NCBI RefSeq assembly: GCF_020073745.1
Contig: NZ_JAIRAU010000056.1
Span: forward strand, 310,001 to 374,000
Reading direction: 5' to 3'
Source of the DNA: Nannocystis pusilla
Lineage (GTDB): Bacteria; Myxococcota_A; Polyangia; Nannocystales; Nannocystaceae
DNA length: 64,000 nt
Below the pieces are notes generated by a model. It had not been told where the DNA came from. It did no database searches and was given only the letters and a program-made list of their open reading frames with translations. This document shows positions 16,639 through 26,408 of the stretch, piece after piece. How positions within the stretch are numbered: position 1 is the first letter of the stretch; the number at the start of each line of letters is the position of its first letter. The translations under genes and the position numbers were made by a program.

Positions 16639-18870
16639 TCAGGGCAGCGCGATCGCGCGCGGTGTGGCGATGACGTCCCAATGACGCGACGCGCGTGGTG
16701 ACAGGCCTTCGCCCCAGCACGTGACGCGCTCGCCGTCGCTGCTGCACGCAGTCCGCGCGCCCACGGCGAGGCGCGTGGCCGCCGACGCGCGGGCGACCAC
16801 CGGCGCGAAGCGCCCGCCGCCGCCCGCAGGGCCGAGCTGACCGGCGTCTCCTGCACCCCAGCAGAGCACGCGCGTCGCCTGTCCGATCGCACAGGTGGTA
16901 TCCTCGCTCGCCGCGATCGCGCGCGCGCGGCCGAGGTCGAGCACCGCGGTCGGCGTCGCACGATCGGCCCGCGAGCCGTCGCCGAGCTGGCCCATCAGGC
17001 CGTCGCCCCAGCACACGACCTCGCCGCCGCGGCGCAGCGCGCAGGTGTGGAGGCGCCCGGCGGCGAGCGCGACGGCGTCGTCGAGCCCGCGGACGGCGAC
17101 GTCATCGGGGCGCGACTCCGTGGTGCCGTCACCGAGGCGGCCGCTGTGATTGGCGCCCCAGCAACGCACCGCGCCGGCGGCGGTGCGCGCGCAAGTGTGG
17201 GCCGCGCCGACGGCGACCTCGACCGCGCCGGCGATCGTGCGCTCCTGCGACAGCGGCGCGTCGTTCCAGGCGTGCCAGCAGACGATCGCGCCGTCGCTGC
17301 GCGCGGCGCAGGTGCGATGGCCGTAGGTCGCGAGGTCGACGACGTCGGCGAGCCCGTCCACCGGGCCGGGTCGCGGGCGGCTGCGGGCCTCGATCGGGGG
17401 CAGCGGCAGCGGTCCGGTGTGCTCGTCGACCGGCTCGCCGGTCGGCACGCCGCGGCCGGCCAGCTGGCCGAACGTGTCGTCGCCCCAACACATGACTGTT
17501 CCGCCATGTTCTAAAGCGCAGGTGTGGCGGGCGCCGGCGACGAGCTCGCGCACCCGGCCGAGGTCGGGGACCGGGGTCGAGACATCGCGGCGCACGCGGG
17601 CGCCGTCGCCCAGCTGGCCGTACGCGCCGTCGCCCCAGCACCAGGCGCCGCCGTCGCTCCACGCGCAGGCGTGGGCCTCGCCGACGGCCAGGCCGGTCGC
17701 GGCGAGGGCGTGCGTCGCGGTCGGGGTCGCGGGCTCGCGGCTGCGCTCGCCGGCCTGCGCGAACTCGTTGTAACCCCAGCAGCGCAGGGCGCCGTCGGCG
17801 AGGCGAGCGCAGGCGTGCGCGCTGCCGACGACGAGCTCGACGGCGTCGGCGATCTCGCCGACCGGACCCGGACGGTCGCGGCGAGCCCGCGCGCCGTCGC
17901 CGAGCTGGCCGTCGCGGTTCTCGCCCCAGCAAGCCAGCGCGCCCGAGCGCCGACGGGCGCACGCGAAGTCGTCGCCGACCGCGACGGCGGCGGCGTCGGC
18001 GAGATCGAGCACCTCGGACCGGCGCGGCTCCGGCAGGCCGATCGCGTGCGGGCCCCTCGGCGCTCGCAGCTCGGGCGGGCGGCCGTCTCCGAGCTGTCCT
18101 TCGGAACCTGTCCCGATGCACAGCACGCGGCCGGCGCCGGTGACGACGCACAGGTGGTCGGCGCCGGCGGCGAGGCTGACGGCGCCGCGCAGCGCGGGCA
18201 GGGGGGCGGGCGCGGGGTCGCGGCCGTCACGCAGCGGATCGACGCCCCAGCAGGTGACGGCGCCGCCGGCGAGGGCGCAGGCGTAGGCGTCGCCGACGGC
18301 GAGCGCGTCGGCCGCCGGAGCGCCGGGGACGACGGCGGGGCGCAGCAGGGGCGCCCCGCCGGGGCCCGATTCGCCGCGGTGGTTGGAGCCCCAGCACAGG
18401 ACCTTTCGGACATGGTCGATCGCGCAGGTGTGCGAGCCGCCGGCGGCGAGCGCCGCCGCCCGCAGCTCGGCGACGCGGCTCGGACGCGGACGCGTGCCGA
18501 GAGCGCCGTCGCCGAGCTGACCGAGCGAGCCGTCGCCCCAGCACAGGACGTCGCCGCCGCGGCGCAGGGCGCAGGTGTGCCAGGTGCCGGCCGCGAGGGC
18601 GACGACGTCGGCGAGGTCCGGCACGCGGGTGGGGACGAGGCGGTCGTCGCGGTCGCCGAGGCCGAGCTGGCCGTGGCCGCCGTAACCCCAACAGAAGACC
18701 TCGCCCCGCGCGAGCGCGCAGGTGTGGCCGACGCCGAGGGCGAGCGTGGGACCGGGGGCGGCCGTGAAGGTCGCGTCGTCGATCCCCGGGCTCGGGTCGC
18801 GGCCCGCGTCGCGCCCGCGGTCCGCACACGCGGCGAGGACGAGGAGGATCGCGAGGCGCGGCAACCGCAT
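16639..18870 (-). CDS. RCC1-repeat lipoprotein
   Basis: 743 residues from the ATG at 18870 (MRLPRLAILLVLAAC). The lipobox Cys is near residue 15. There is no long Thr/Ser linker; the protein goes almost directly into about 13 repeats of roughly 50 residues, each with a cysteine pair pattern HTCAL...VLCWG and GQLGDG. These are RCC1/BLIP-II blades, so two seven-bladed propellers are likely. Paired cysteines in each blade suggest disulfides and an extracytoplasmic location. Two 14-bp units (18093 and about 18398) fall in the coding sequence and are absorbed into blade motifs. Ligand unknown. Confidence 0.85.
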   Translation of the reverse strand: MRLPRLAILLVLAACADRGRDAGRDPSPGIDDATFTAAPGPTLALGVGHTCALARGEVFCWGYGGHGQLGLGDRDDRLVPTRVPDLADVVALAAGTWHTCALRRGGDVLCWGDGSLGQLGDGALGTRPRPSRVAELRAAALAAGGSHTCAIDHVRKVLCWGSNHRGESGPGGAPLLRPAVVPGAPAADALAVGDAYACALAGGAVTCWGVDPLRDGRDPAPAPLPALRGAVSLAAGADHLCVVTGAGRVLCIGTGSEGQLGDGRPPELRAPRGPHAIGLPEPRRSEVLDLADAAAVAVGDDFACARRRSGALACWGENRDGQLGDGARARRDRPGPVGEIADAVELVVGSAHACARLADGALRCWGYNEFAQAGERSREPATPTATHALAATGLAVGEAHACAWSDGGAWCWGDGAYGQLGDGARVRRDVSTPVPDLGRVRELVAGARHTCALEHGGTVMCWGDDTFGQLAGRGVPTGEPVDEHTGPLPLPPIEARSRPRPGPVDGLADVVDLATYGHRTCAARSDGAIVCWHAWNDAPLSQERTIAGAVEVAVGAAHTCARTAAGAVRCWGANHSGRLGDGTTESRPDDVAVRGLDDAVALAAGRLHTCALRRGGEVVCWGDGLMGQLGDGSRADRATPTAVLDLGRARAIAASEDTTCAIGQATRVLCWGAGDAGQLGPAGGGGRFAPVVARASAATRLAVGARTACSSDGERVTCWGEGLSPRASRHWDVIATPRAIALP
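18093..18124. repeat. Intragenic 14-bp repeat, 2 units
   Basis: GCTGTCCTTCGGAA then CCTGTCCCGATGCA, then CAGC, all in 14-bp phase within the RCC1 gene (around the TGSEGQLGDG blade motif). Confidence 0.5.
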
Positions 18871-18930
18871 GATGCGAGGATACGCGCGACGTGCGGGCGA
18901 GTGCGAGTCCGCGGGCGGCGTGGCGAGCCG

Positions 18931-18958
18931 CATGAACCTTCGGACATGTGCTGCGCAG
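18931..18958. repeat. 14-bp repeat, 2 units, in a divergent promoter region
   Basis: CATGAACCTTCGGA then CATGTGCTGCGCAG lie 40 bp upstream of the lipoprotein start at 18998, between divergent genes. Confidence 0.65.
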
Positions 18959-18997
18959 CCCGGCTGGTCGGCAGGGAACGTGGTATCGTGGGGAGCG

Positions 18998-19810
<813 letters not shown>

Positions 19811-19813
19811 GTC

Positions 19814-19897
19814 GCTGTCCGTTCAGGCATGTCCGAAGGGGAATGTCCGGAGGGGCATGTCCTTGCGGGCATGCCCCTTCGGTCACGTCTGACAGCG
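19814..19897. repeat. 14-bp repeat array, 6 units in strict phase, convergent junction
   Basis: Six contiguous 14-mers start at 19814, 19828, 19842, 19856, 19870 and 19884. It begins 3 bp after one stop codon and continues through the stop codon (TCA at 19883-19885) of the convergent fusion gene, whose last residues ...RCQT are encoded by the final unit. One of the cleanest examples of the family. Confidence 0.9.
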
Positions 19898-22336
19898 GGC
19901 GTTGGCCTGGCTGACGGCCGACGGCTCGGCGCCGCCCGGGGCCAGGCGGGCGCGCAGCTGGGCGAGGTCGCCCTGCAGCCACGGGTTCGTCGCCGCCTCC
20001 TCGCCGATCGTGCTGCGGCCGCGGCCGTCGAAGTCGTGCAGCGGCCACACCTCGGTGTGGGCCGGCAGGCCGCGCAGGCGCAGCAGGGCGGCGGCGAGCG
20101 CCGCAGGGTCGCCGCCGACGTCGCAGCCGCCGGTGCCGCCGATCCACAGCGTGTCGCCGGTGAGCACGCGGTCGGGCAGCAGCAGGCACAGCGAGTCGGG
20201 GGTGTGGCCGGGGGTGTGCCACACCTCGAGCGCGAGGCCGCCGAGGCTGATGCTGTCGCCGTCGTCGAGCGGCCGATCGACGCACGGCGCGCTGGCGCTG
20301 CGGTGCATGGCGATCGCGCAGCCGAGCAGGTCCTTGAGCCGCTTGGTCCCCGAGAGGTGATCGCCGTGGGTGTGGGTGTCGAGCACGAGCTCGAGGCGCA
20401 GGCCGTGGCGCTGCAGCTCGGCGAGGTAGCGGTCGACCTGGTCGCGCCGCGGGTCGACCAGCATGGCGGCGCCGCTGGTGCGATCGGCGATCAGGTAGCA
20501 GCGCGTCGGGCCGCTCGGGTTGAGCTGGGCGAACAGCAGCGCGGCGTCGGGGCCGGCGTCGACCTGCGCCGGCGGGCTCGGAGCGTCGGCCTCCATCCAG
20601 CGGTCGTTGCAGCGGCCGGCGAACTCGGCGGTGACGCCGGCGGCGCGGACCCGGTAGCGGCCGACCCATCGCCTGTCCCGAAGGACAGCCACGGCCTCGA
20701 GCAGGCGGTCGACGTCGGCCTCGTCGTTGTAGAGGCCGAACGAGGCGCGCACGGCCCCCGGCGCGCTGCCGGCCTCGGGGGTGGCGCCGCCCTGGCTGGC
20801 GAGCAGGCGGTCGACGTGGATGTGGGCGCAGAAGCGGCCGTTGCGGACGGCGATCCCGCGCTCCTCGCTGAGCACGGCGGCGGCCAGCGGATCGGAGACG
20901 CCCTCGACGTTGAAGCTGATGACGCCGAGGCGCGCGTCGGGATCCTCGGGGCCGTAGAGGGTGACCCCGAGCGCGCGCATGCCCGCCATGGCCCGCCGCG
21001 TCAGCGCGACCTCGTGCTGGCGGACGTGCTGCATGCCGATGCCGTCGAGGAACCGCAGCGCCTCGGCCAGCGCGAGCACGCCGCCGATGTTGGGGGTGCC
21101 GCCCTGGTGGCGGTCGGGCGCGGCGACGTACTCGACGCCGTGCGGGCCGACGCGCGAGGCCGTGCCGCCGCCGGGGAGATAGGGCGGGGCGGCGTCCATG
21201 ATGCCGCGCGGGCCGTACAGGAAGGCGGCGCCGAACGGGGCGTAGGCCTTGTGCCCGGCGGCGGCGAGGAAGTCGATGTGCGCAGGGTCGCCGGCCGGCC
21301 GTAGATCGATGCGCTGGTGCGCGAGCAGCTGGGCGGCGTCGACGAGGATCAGCGCGCCGTGCTCGTGGGCGAGGCGGGCGATCGCGTGGACGTCGGGCAT
21401 CCAGCCGGTGACGTTGCTGGCGCCGGTGACCGCGACCAGCTTGACCAGGTTCTTGCGCAGCAGCTGCTCGAGGTGGTCCATGTCGAGCCGGCCGTCGGCG
21501 GTGATCCGCGCGCGCAGCACGGGGCCGCGGTTTCTGTGCGGGAGGTCGTTCGAGTGGTGCTCGAGCTCGGTGACGACGACCTTGCCCGGCAGCGGCGCCA
21601 TGACGTGCGAGGCGAGGTCGACGGCCTGCGTGGTGTTGCCGAGGAAGACGACGCAGTCGCTAGCGAGGTCGCCGCCGAGGAAGTCGGACACGACGTAGTA
21701 ACACTCGTCGAAGTGCTCGGTGGCCTTGCGCGACAGCAGGTGGGTGCCGCGGTGGATGTTGGCGTACTCGCCGGCCATGAAGCGGGCGTAGCGGTCGAGC
21801 ACCGGCTCGGGGGCGTGGGTCGAGGCGGCGTGATCGAGGTAGAGGAGGGCCCGCTCGCCTTCACCCATCACCGGGACCTGCCGGCCGACGATCGGGAAGG
21901 CGGCGCGGATGTCGGCCCAGGTCGGCACGCGCGCGCACGCGGCCGCGCCCGGACGGGATGCGACGCACGCCGGCGCGAGCGGCAGACCGGCGGCCTGCCA
22001 CCCGAGCAGGCCGCCCTCGAGGTACTGCACGCGGGTGTAGCCGAGCTGCTGCAGGACGTCGGCGACGAGCACGGCGCGGTGGCCCGAGGCGCAGACGACG
22101 ACGATCGCGGCGTCGAGGTCGGGCAGGATGTCGGCCGACAACTTCTCGACCAGGCCGCGCGGGACGTGCAGTGCGCCCGCGATCGCGCCGGTACCCGCGA
22201 ACTCGTCGGGCTCGCGGACGTCGAGGACGACGCTGCGATCGCCGGGGAGCCGCCGCCGCGCCGCGAACTCGGCGGCGGTGACCGCCGCGACGCGAGCACG
22301 GACGCGATCGACGAGCTGGTGATAGCTGAGGCGCAT
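19883..22336 (-). CDS. Rhodanese / SufS-like cysteine desulfurase / ETHE1-like persulfide dioxygenase triple fusion
   Basis: 817 residues with three enzymes. Residues about 15-120 are a rhodanese domain with active-site loop CASGHR (Cys82). Residues about 145-555 are a class V aminotransferase-fold cysteine desulfurase with the PLP lysine in GHKAYAPFG (Lys363) and a catalytic cysteine in RFCAHIH (Cys503). Residues about 590-800 are a metallo-beta-lactamase fold with THTHGDH (655-660), HTPGHTPDS (His711), LTGDTLWIGGTGGCD (Asp728) and PLHDFDG (His767), matching persulfide dioxygenases (ETHE1/SdoA). Inferred chemistry: cysteine desulfurase makes a persulfide, rhodanese relays it, and the dioxygenase oxidises glutathione or other persulfide to sulfite. 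No signal peptide, so cytosolic. One 14-bp unit (20672) falls at the desulfurase/dioxygenase junction. Confidence 0.9.
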   Translation of the reverse strand: MRLSYHQLVDRVRARVAAVTAAEFAARRRLPGDRSVVLDVREPDEFAGTGAIAGALHVPRGLVEKLSADILPDLDAAIVVVCASGHRAVLVADVLQQLGYTRVQYLEGGLLGWQAAGLPLAPACVASRPGAAACARVPTWADIRAAFPIVGRQVPVMGEGERALLYLDHAASTHAPEPVLDRYARFMAGEYANIHRGTHLLSRKATEHFDECYYVVSDFLGGDLASDCVVFLGNTTQAVDLASHVMAPLPGKVVVTELEHHSNDLPHRNRGPVLRARITADGRLDMDHLEQLLRKNLVKLVAVTGASNVTGWMPDVHAIARLAHEHGALILVDAAQLLAHQRIDLRPAGDPAHIDFLAAAGHKAYAPFGAAFLYGPRGIMDAAPPYLPGGGTASRVGPHGVEYVAAPDRHQGGTPNIGGVLALAEALRFLDGIGMQHVRQHEVALTRRAMAGMRALGVTLYGPEDPDARLGVISFNVEGVSDPLAAAVLSEERGIAVRNGRFCAHIHVDRLLASQGGATPEAGSAPGAVRASFGLYNDEADVDRLLEAVAVLRDRRWVGRYRVRAAGVTAEFAGRCNDRWMEADAPSPPAQVDAGPDAALLFAQLNPSGPTRCYLIADRTSGAAMLVDPRRDQVDRYLAELQRHGLRLELVLDTHTHGDHLSGTKRLKDLLGCAIAMHRSASAPCVDRPLDDGDSISLGGLALEVWHTPGHTPDSLCLLLPDRVLTGDTLWIGGTGGCDVGGDPAALAAALLRLRGLPAHTEVWPLHDFDGRGRSTIGEEAATNPWLQGDLAQLRARLAPGGAEPSAVSQANARCQT
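20672..20689. repeat. 14-bp unit at a domain junction of the triple fusion
   Basis: CCTGTCCCGAAGGA plus CAGC encodes residues about 549-554, after the last helix of the desulfurase domain. CTGTCC and GGACAG pair perfectly. Confidence 0.55.
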
Positions 22337-22828
22337 GGCGGCACGCTACATGACACCCGCGGCCCGTGAAAGCGCGAGCCCGGCCGGGCCGAGGGCGCTG
22401 CCGGCCGCGGAGCGGAGTTCTGCCGCTCGATGTGAGCGCGCTCCCCCGGCGGAGAGCTCGCCCGGCGCGGTCGGCGTCGCCGCGTCGCCCCGTGCGCGGT
22501 GCAGGCGATTGGCCGCGCGGCGGACGGGCGAATCTCGCCGCAAGCACAGCGCGCGACGAGGTGCATGGTGACAAAGACATGCCTTGAAGGGCATTGCCGA
22601 AAGGACATGTGACGAAGTTTGGGTGGCCCGCCAGAAAAAGCTGTCTCGGGAGACATGTCCTGCGGCGCAGGGGGAGTCGTGGGTTGTCGGGGCTCGGCGG
22701 CCCCGGTCGAGAGGACGTGAGGTCGGAGGCCGCGCGTACTCACGGGTCGCCGCCGGCTCGGCGGCGCGGTGGCGCTTGAGGCGGGCGTGCGCGCGGTGGT
22801 ACGTTGGGCGACGATTGGAGTCCGCCCG
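22337..22828. other. 492-bp divergent intergenic region
   Basis: It separates the divergent triple-fusion gene and copper monooxygenase gene and should hold both promoters. I cannot name -35/-10 boxes with confidence. A 14-bp repeat array occupies 22564-22671, with an A-rich patch (CCAGAAAAAG) inside it. Confidence 0.55.
22564..22671. repeat. 14-bp repeat array, 6 units, in a divergent intergenic region
   Basis: Four units in phase from 22564 (CATGGTGACAAAGA, CATGCCTTGAAGGG, CATTGCCGAAAGGA, CATGTGACGAAGTT), then a 20-bp interruption, then GCTGTCTCGGGAGA and CATGTCCTGCGGCG. This array is upstream of two genes, so a terminator role alone would not explain it. Confidence 0.8.
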
Positions 22829-24229
22829 ATGATCCGTCGCCTCGCCCTCGCTGTCCTCGGTGTATTCGTTCTCGGCTGTCAAAACTCGGCCCCGGCCGGC
22901 GACGAGGAGGGGGCTTCGGCGGCAGACTCGAGCGGCGGGGACACGACCGCGAACGCGCCGACGAGCGGGACCACCGGGGACGCGAGCGAGGCGCGGTACA
23001 CCTACTATCGCGACACCAAGGCGATCCTCGACAAGCACTGCGCGATCTGTCACCGGCCGGGCGACGTCGCGCCGTTCTCGCTCGAGACCGGCGAGGAGGC
23101 GCAGATGTTCGCCGGGCTGCTCGCGCCGGCGATCGAGGCCGGGACGATGCCGCCGTGGCCGCCGAGCTCGGAGTGCAACAGCTACGAGCACGACCGTTCG
23201 CTGCCGGCGGCCGACCGCGAGCTGCTGCTGGCGTGGATCGACGAGGGGGCGGCGATCGGCGATCCGGCCGACGCCCCGCCCGCGGGCCCGGCGGCGCCGA
23301 CGATCGCGTGGGACCTCGACATGCCGCTGCCCGAGCCGTACGCGGCCACCGCGGCGCCCGACGACTACCGCTGCTTCGTGCTCGACTGGCCGGAGGACCA
23401 GCTCAAGTACGTGATCGGCTTCGACGTGGCGCCCGACGTGCGGCCGATCGTGCACCACGCGATCGCGTTCCTCATCCCGCCGTCCGGCGTGCCCACCTAC
23501 AAGAACCTCGACGCGGCCGACGACGGCCCCGGCTACAGCTGCTTCGGAAGCCCCGGCGGCGGCGGCTTCTCGCAGCAGTGGCTCGGCGCGTGGGCCCCGG
23601 GGACCCAGCCCTCGCTCGACGAGAAGCGCGGGATCCCCGTGCAGCCGGGCAGCGCGATCGTCCTGCAGATGCACTACCACCCGATGGCGGCCGGCGGGCC
23701 CGCCGACCAGACGCGGCTCAAGCTCAAGCTCGCCGACAGCGTCGAGGTCCCGCTGCACGTCATCCCGTTCACCAACCCCAACTGGCTCAGCGGCGACACC
23801 ATGAAGATCCCCGCCGGCGAGCCGCGCACCGTGCATGAATTCGAGGTCGACCTCACCGGCTTCCTCGGCGACTTCTTCCCCCAGGCCGGGGTCAAGAACG
23901 GCGAGCCGTTCGTGCTGCACGATGTCAGCCTGCACATGCACACGCGCGGCCGTCGGGCCAGCCTCGAGCTCGACCGGGCCGGGGCCGACGACGTGTGCGC
24001 GCTGTACATCCCCGACTGGGACTTCAGCTGGCAGGGCGGCTACAAGCTGCGCGAGCCGCTGACGGTGCAGCCGGGCGACCGCCTGCGCCTGACCTGCGAG
24101 TGGGACAACAGCGCCGCGAACCAGCCGATCGAGGGCGGGGTGCAGGTCGACCCGGTCGACCTGTTCTGGGGCGAGGGCACCGGCGACGAGATGTGCCTGT
24201 CGATCCTGACGATCAGCCCGGTGCACTGA
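22829..24229 (+). CDS. Copper type II ascorbate-dependent monooxygenase-like lipoprotein with c-type haem motif
   Basis: 466 residues from the ATG at 22829, with GGAG nine bases upstream. The lipobox is VLGC (Cys17). A short Ser/Gly/Thr linker precedes a cytochrome c-like segment with CAICH (71-75). The remainder resembles the PHM/dopamine-beta-hydroxylase two-domain copper fold: VHHAIAFL, MHYHP and LHMHTRG supply the His ligands of the two copper sites, and cysteine pairs are present. Known family members hydroxylate peptides or small molecules using a reductant; a fused haem could deliver electrons. The protein at 27040-28512 is a paralogue. It converges on a multihaem cytochrome gene, suggesting a shared periplasmic redox chain. 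Confidence 0.85.
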   Translation: MIRRLALAVLGVFVLGCQNSAPAGDEEGASAADSSGGDTTANAPTSGTTGDASEARYTYYRDTKAILDKHCAICHRPGDVAPFSLETGEEAQMFAGLLAPAIEAGTMPPWPPSSECNSYEHDRSLPAADRELLLAWIDEGAAIGDPADAPPAGPAAPTIAWDLDMPLPEPYAATAAPDDYRCFVLDWPEDQLKYVIGFDVAPDVRPIVHHAIAFLIPPSGVPTYKNLDAADDGPGYSCFGSPGGGGFSQQWLGAWAPGTQPSLDEKRGIPVQPGSAIVLQMHYHPMAAGGPADQTRLKLKLADSVEVPLHVIPFTNPNWLSGDTMKIPAGEPRTVHEFEVDLTGFLGDFFPQAGVKNGEPFVLHDVSLHMHTRGRRASLELDRAGADDVCALYIPDWDFSWQGGYKLREPLTVQPGDRLRLTCEWDNSAANQPIEGGVQVDPVDLFWGEGTGDEMCLSILTISPVH

Positions 24230-24308
24230 CCGCCAGGACATGGCGCAAGAGGAAGGTTCTGACGGACATGTCCTGGCGAGCATGTCCGGCAGGACACTTG
24301 GCGATCAC
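24225..24308. repeat. 14-bp repeat array, 6 units in phase, convergent junction
   Basis: Units start at 24225, 24239, 24253, 24267, 24281 and 24295, all 14 bp. The first contains the stop codon of the monooxygenase gene and the last contains the stop codon of the convergent cytochrome gene, so the array exactly spans the junction. Confidence 0.9.
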
Positions 24309-25582
24309 TGCGGGCGGCCCTGGGCGATCCAGGTGTCGACGAGCTGGATGTCGGCGAGCGGCACCGGCGTGAGACCGAGCGGCATGCCGCGCTGCTCGGG
24401 CGCTCCGCCCTCGACCTCGAGGTGGCGCGCGAGCATGTGGGCGATGATCCGCGGGGTGCCGTCGGGCAGGGGGGCGAACACGCTGCGCCGCTTGCCGTCG
24501 TCGCCGACGCTGCCCGAGGCGATCCCGGGGTACGAGGCGAGGTCGAGCCGGCGCGGGGCGAAGCCGAAGCCGCCGCTGTTGCCCGGCCCGCCGTCGCCGC
24601 GGGCGTAGTCCGGATCGGAGTGGCAGTGCCAGCAGGTTTTTTTAAAGACCTTGGCCTCGACCTCGGGCCAGCGGACCTGGCGCTCGAGGATCGGCAGGCG
24701 TGCGACCGGTTTGGGGGTGGGGAGGGGCTCGAGCGTGGCGTCGCTGATGTAGGCGGCGATCGCCCGCGCGTCGGCGTCGGTCAGCGGGATCGTCGGCATC
24801 GGCGTGCCGGGCTTGTGCCGCGGCGGGTCGAGCAACCAGGCGACGAGCGCGGCCGGGCGCATGCGCTCGCGCGTGAACCGGAGGTCGGGCGCCTGGGCCA
24901 GGCCGCGCTGCAGCTGCGCCTCGTCGAGCGGGACGGGCAGCTTCGGCGCGGGGGCGATGTTCGCCACGCCGGTGAAGCGGTGGCAGAGGGTGCACGACTT
25001 GTCGCCGAGCAGCTCGCGGCCGCGGGCCGGATCGCCGGGCGCGGGCGCGGCGAGCTCGGGCTCGGGGATCAGGGCGGCGGCGAGGTCGGCGGCTTCGTCT
25101 GTCCCGAGAGACAGGCGCGGCATGGTCGAGTTCAGGCCGGGGCGGAGGTCGTGCGGGGCGCGCAGCCAGGCGGCCAGCCAGCCGCGACGCAGGCGCTCGA
25201 GGCCGCGCAGCGCCGGGACGTCGGTGAGGTGGGTGATGTGCCCCTGCCACTCGCGCAGGGTCTCCGGCGGGGCCGGGAACGCGCCGCGCAGGATGTCCTG
25301 GTGGCAGCGGACGCAGTGCTTCTCGAGCGACGCGGGCTCGCGGCCCGGGATGTCGTGGCAGCGCACGCACTCGAAGCGGTCGATCAGCGCCTGGCCGCGG
25401 GCGACGGCGGCCGGGTCGGCGGCGGGCTCGAGCGCGACGACCGGCGCCGCGGGGACGGGGGGCGGGACGTCGACAGGGTCTTCGGTACCTGTCCCGCACG
25501 ACATGAGCGAAAAGACACCTGCGAACAGCGCGGCGACACCGGCCGGCCGCGAGGGAGCTGCGACGCGCGTCACGCCTGGCAT
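24305..25582 (-). CDS. Multihaem c-type cytochrome lipoprotein (four CxxCH)
   Basis: 425 residues. The signal peptide ends in SLMSC (Cys29). Four haem-binding motifs are visible: CVRCH (72-76), CVRCH (90-94), CTLCH (about 195) and CWHCH (about 310), with candidate distal Met residues such as TPMPTIPL and RGMPLGL. It probably transfers electrons in the periplasm or at the outer membrane, perhaps to the neighbouring copper monooxygenases. The lipobox and the residues after it (CGTGTEDP) are encoded by an in-phase 14-bp repeat array (25474-25529). Confidence 0.85.
   Translation of the reverse strand: MPGVTRVAAPSRPAGVAALFAGVFSLMSCGTGTEDPVDVPPPVPAAPVVALEPAADPAAVARGQALIDRFECVRCHDIPGREPASLEKHCVRCHQDILRGAFPAPPETLREWQGHITHLTDVPALRGLERLRRGWLAAWLRAPHDLRPGLNSTMPRLSLGTDEAADLAAALIPEPELAAPAPGDPARGRELLGDKSCTLCHRFTGVANIAPAPKLPVPLDEAQLQRGLAQAPDLRFTRERMRPAALVAWLLDPPRHKPGTPMPTIPLTDADARAIAAYISDATLEPLPTPKPVARLPILERQVRWPEVEAKVFKKTCWHCHSDPDYARGDGGPGNSGGFGFAPRRLDLASYPGIASGSVGDDGKRRSVFAPLPDGTPRIIAHMLARHLEVEGGAPEQRGMPLGLTPVPLADIQLVDTWIAQGRPQ
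25098..25115. repeat. Intragenic 14-bp unit in the cytochrome gene
   Basis: TCTGTCCCGAGAGA plus CAGG, inside the coding sequence between the second and third haem motifs. Confidence 0.5.
25474..25529. repeat. 14-bp repeat array, 4 units, encoding a lipobox region
   Basis: Units start at 25474, 25488, 25502 and 25516. On the minus strand they encode the end of the cytochrome signal peptide and the lipobox cysteine (SLMSC). The array is therefore part of a functional protein-sorting signal. Confidence 0.75.
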
Positions 25583-25598
25583 CCTGGACGGTCGATCG

Positions 25599-26237
25599 CT
25601 ACGCCTGCTCGGCGACGTCGCACTGGACCCCAGGCGCGCCGATCTGGCGGCAGCGCTCGGCGGCCTTCTTGCTGCCCTCGACGTCGCCGCGCTGCTTGCT
25701 GAGCTCGGCGAGCAGGGCCCAGCCCTGGGCGTTCGGTATGAGGTCGCCGTCGCCGAGCTCCTTCAACAGGCCGTAGGCCTCGGCACGGCCGCTGGCCTGA
25801 CGCGACAGCGCCTCGGCCAGCTCGGCGGTCTGGGCCGGGGTCGGGGCGACGCCGCCCTGCAGGCGCAGCGCCAGCCCGGCCCAGGCGATCGCGGCGTCCT
25901 TGCGGCTCTGCGCGGCGCCGCCGAGGTCCATGCCGATGGGGATGTCGCCGCCGCTGCGCGCGACGGCGAGGGCGAGGATCCGCTGGGCGCGGCCGTGCAG
26001 GACCAGCCCCGAGCCGCCCTGGTGCGAGGCGATCGCCCTGTCGCCGAATGCGTCGCGCACGGTGCTGATCGCCTTCTTGTACTGGCCCTTGGCGAGCAGC
26101 AGCTCGGCCTTCTGGACGTACTCCTGGGTGCGGTCGACGACGCGTCGGACGCTGTTGCCGCAGGCGTCGGCGACGCTGGGCATGCCGACGACGGCGCCGG
26201 TGACGGCGAGGGACAGGACGAGGGCGAGTCGGGACAT
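25599..26237 (-). CDS. Secreted TPR-like protein
   Basis: 212 residues from the ATG at 26237. A signal peptide (MSRLALVLSLAVTGAVVG...ADA) is followed by alpha-helical repeats typical of tetratricopeptide proteins (AELLLAKGQYKKAISTVRDA, AEAYGLLKELGDG, ALLAELSKQRGDVEGSKKA). It ends with a Cys pair (CRQIGAPGVQC). Probably a periplasmic scaffold. A 171-bp gap separates it from the divergent lipoprotein gene. Confidence 0.75.
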   Translation of the reverse strand: MSRLALVLSLAVTGAVVGMPSVADACGNSVRRVVDRTQEYVQKAELLLAKGQYKKAISTVRDAFGDRAIASHQGGSGLVLHGRAQRILALAVARSGGDIPIGMDLGGAAQSRKDAAIAWAGLALRLQGGVAPTPAQTAELAEALSRQASGRAEAYGLLKELGDGDLIPNAQGWALLAELSKQRGDVEGSKKAAERCRQIGAPGVQCDVAEQA

Positions 26238-26408
26238 GGCAGACCTCGAGGGCACGGCGGAGATGGTGGGCGCAGCTACGCGCGGTGATGCGTGGCGATC
26301 TGGGCAGCGACGCGCGAGCGGGCGCGAAAGTTCCTGAGCATCTTCCCGCGATCCGCGGGAAACTCAAGGCCGTCGCCCGGGCGTTGCTCGGCTCGACCCG
26401 GAGGATCG

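Noticed and set aside
19814..19897. 14-bp arrays as ordinary Rho-independent terminators
   Set aside because: The stems are only 5-6 bp, no T-tract follows, and the same arrays occur in divergent promoter regions and inside genes. A role in termination remains possible but the classical label is not justified.
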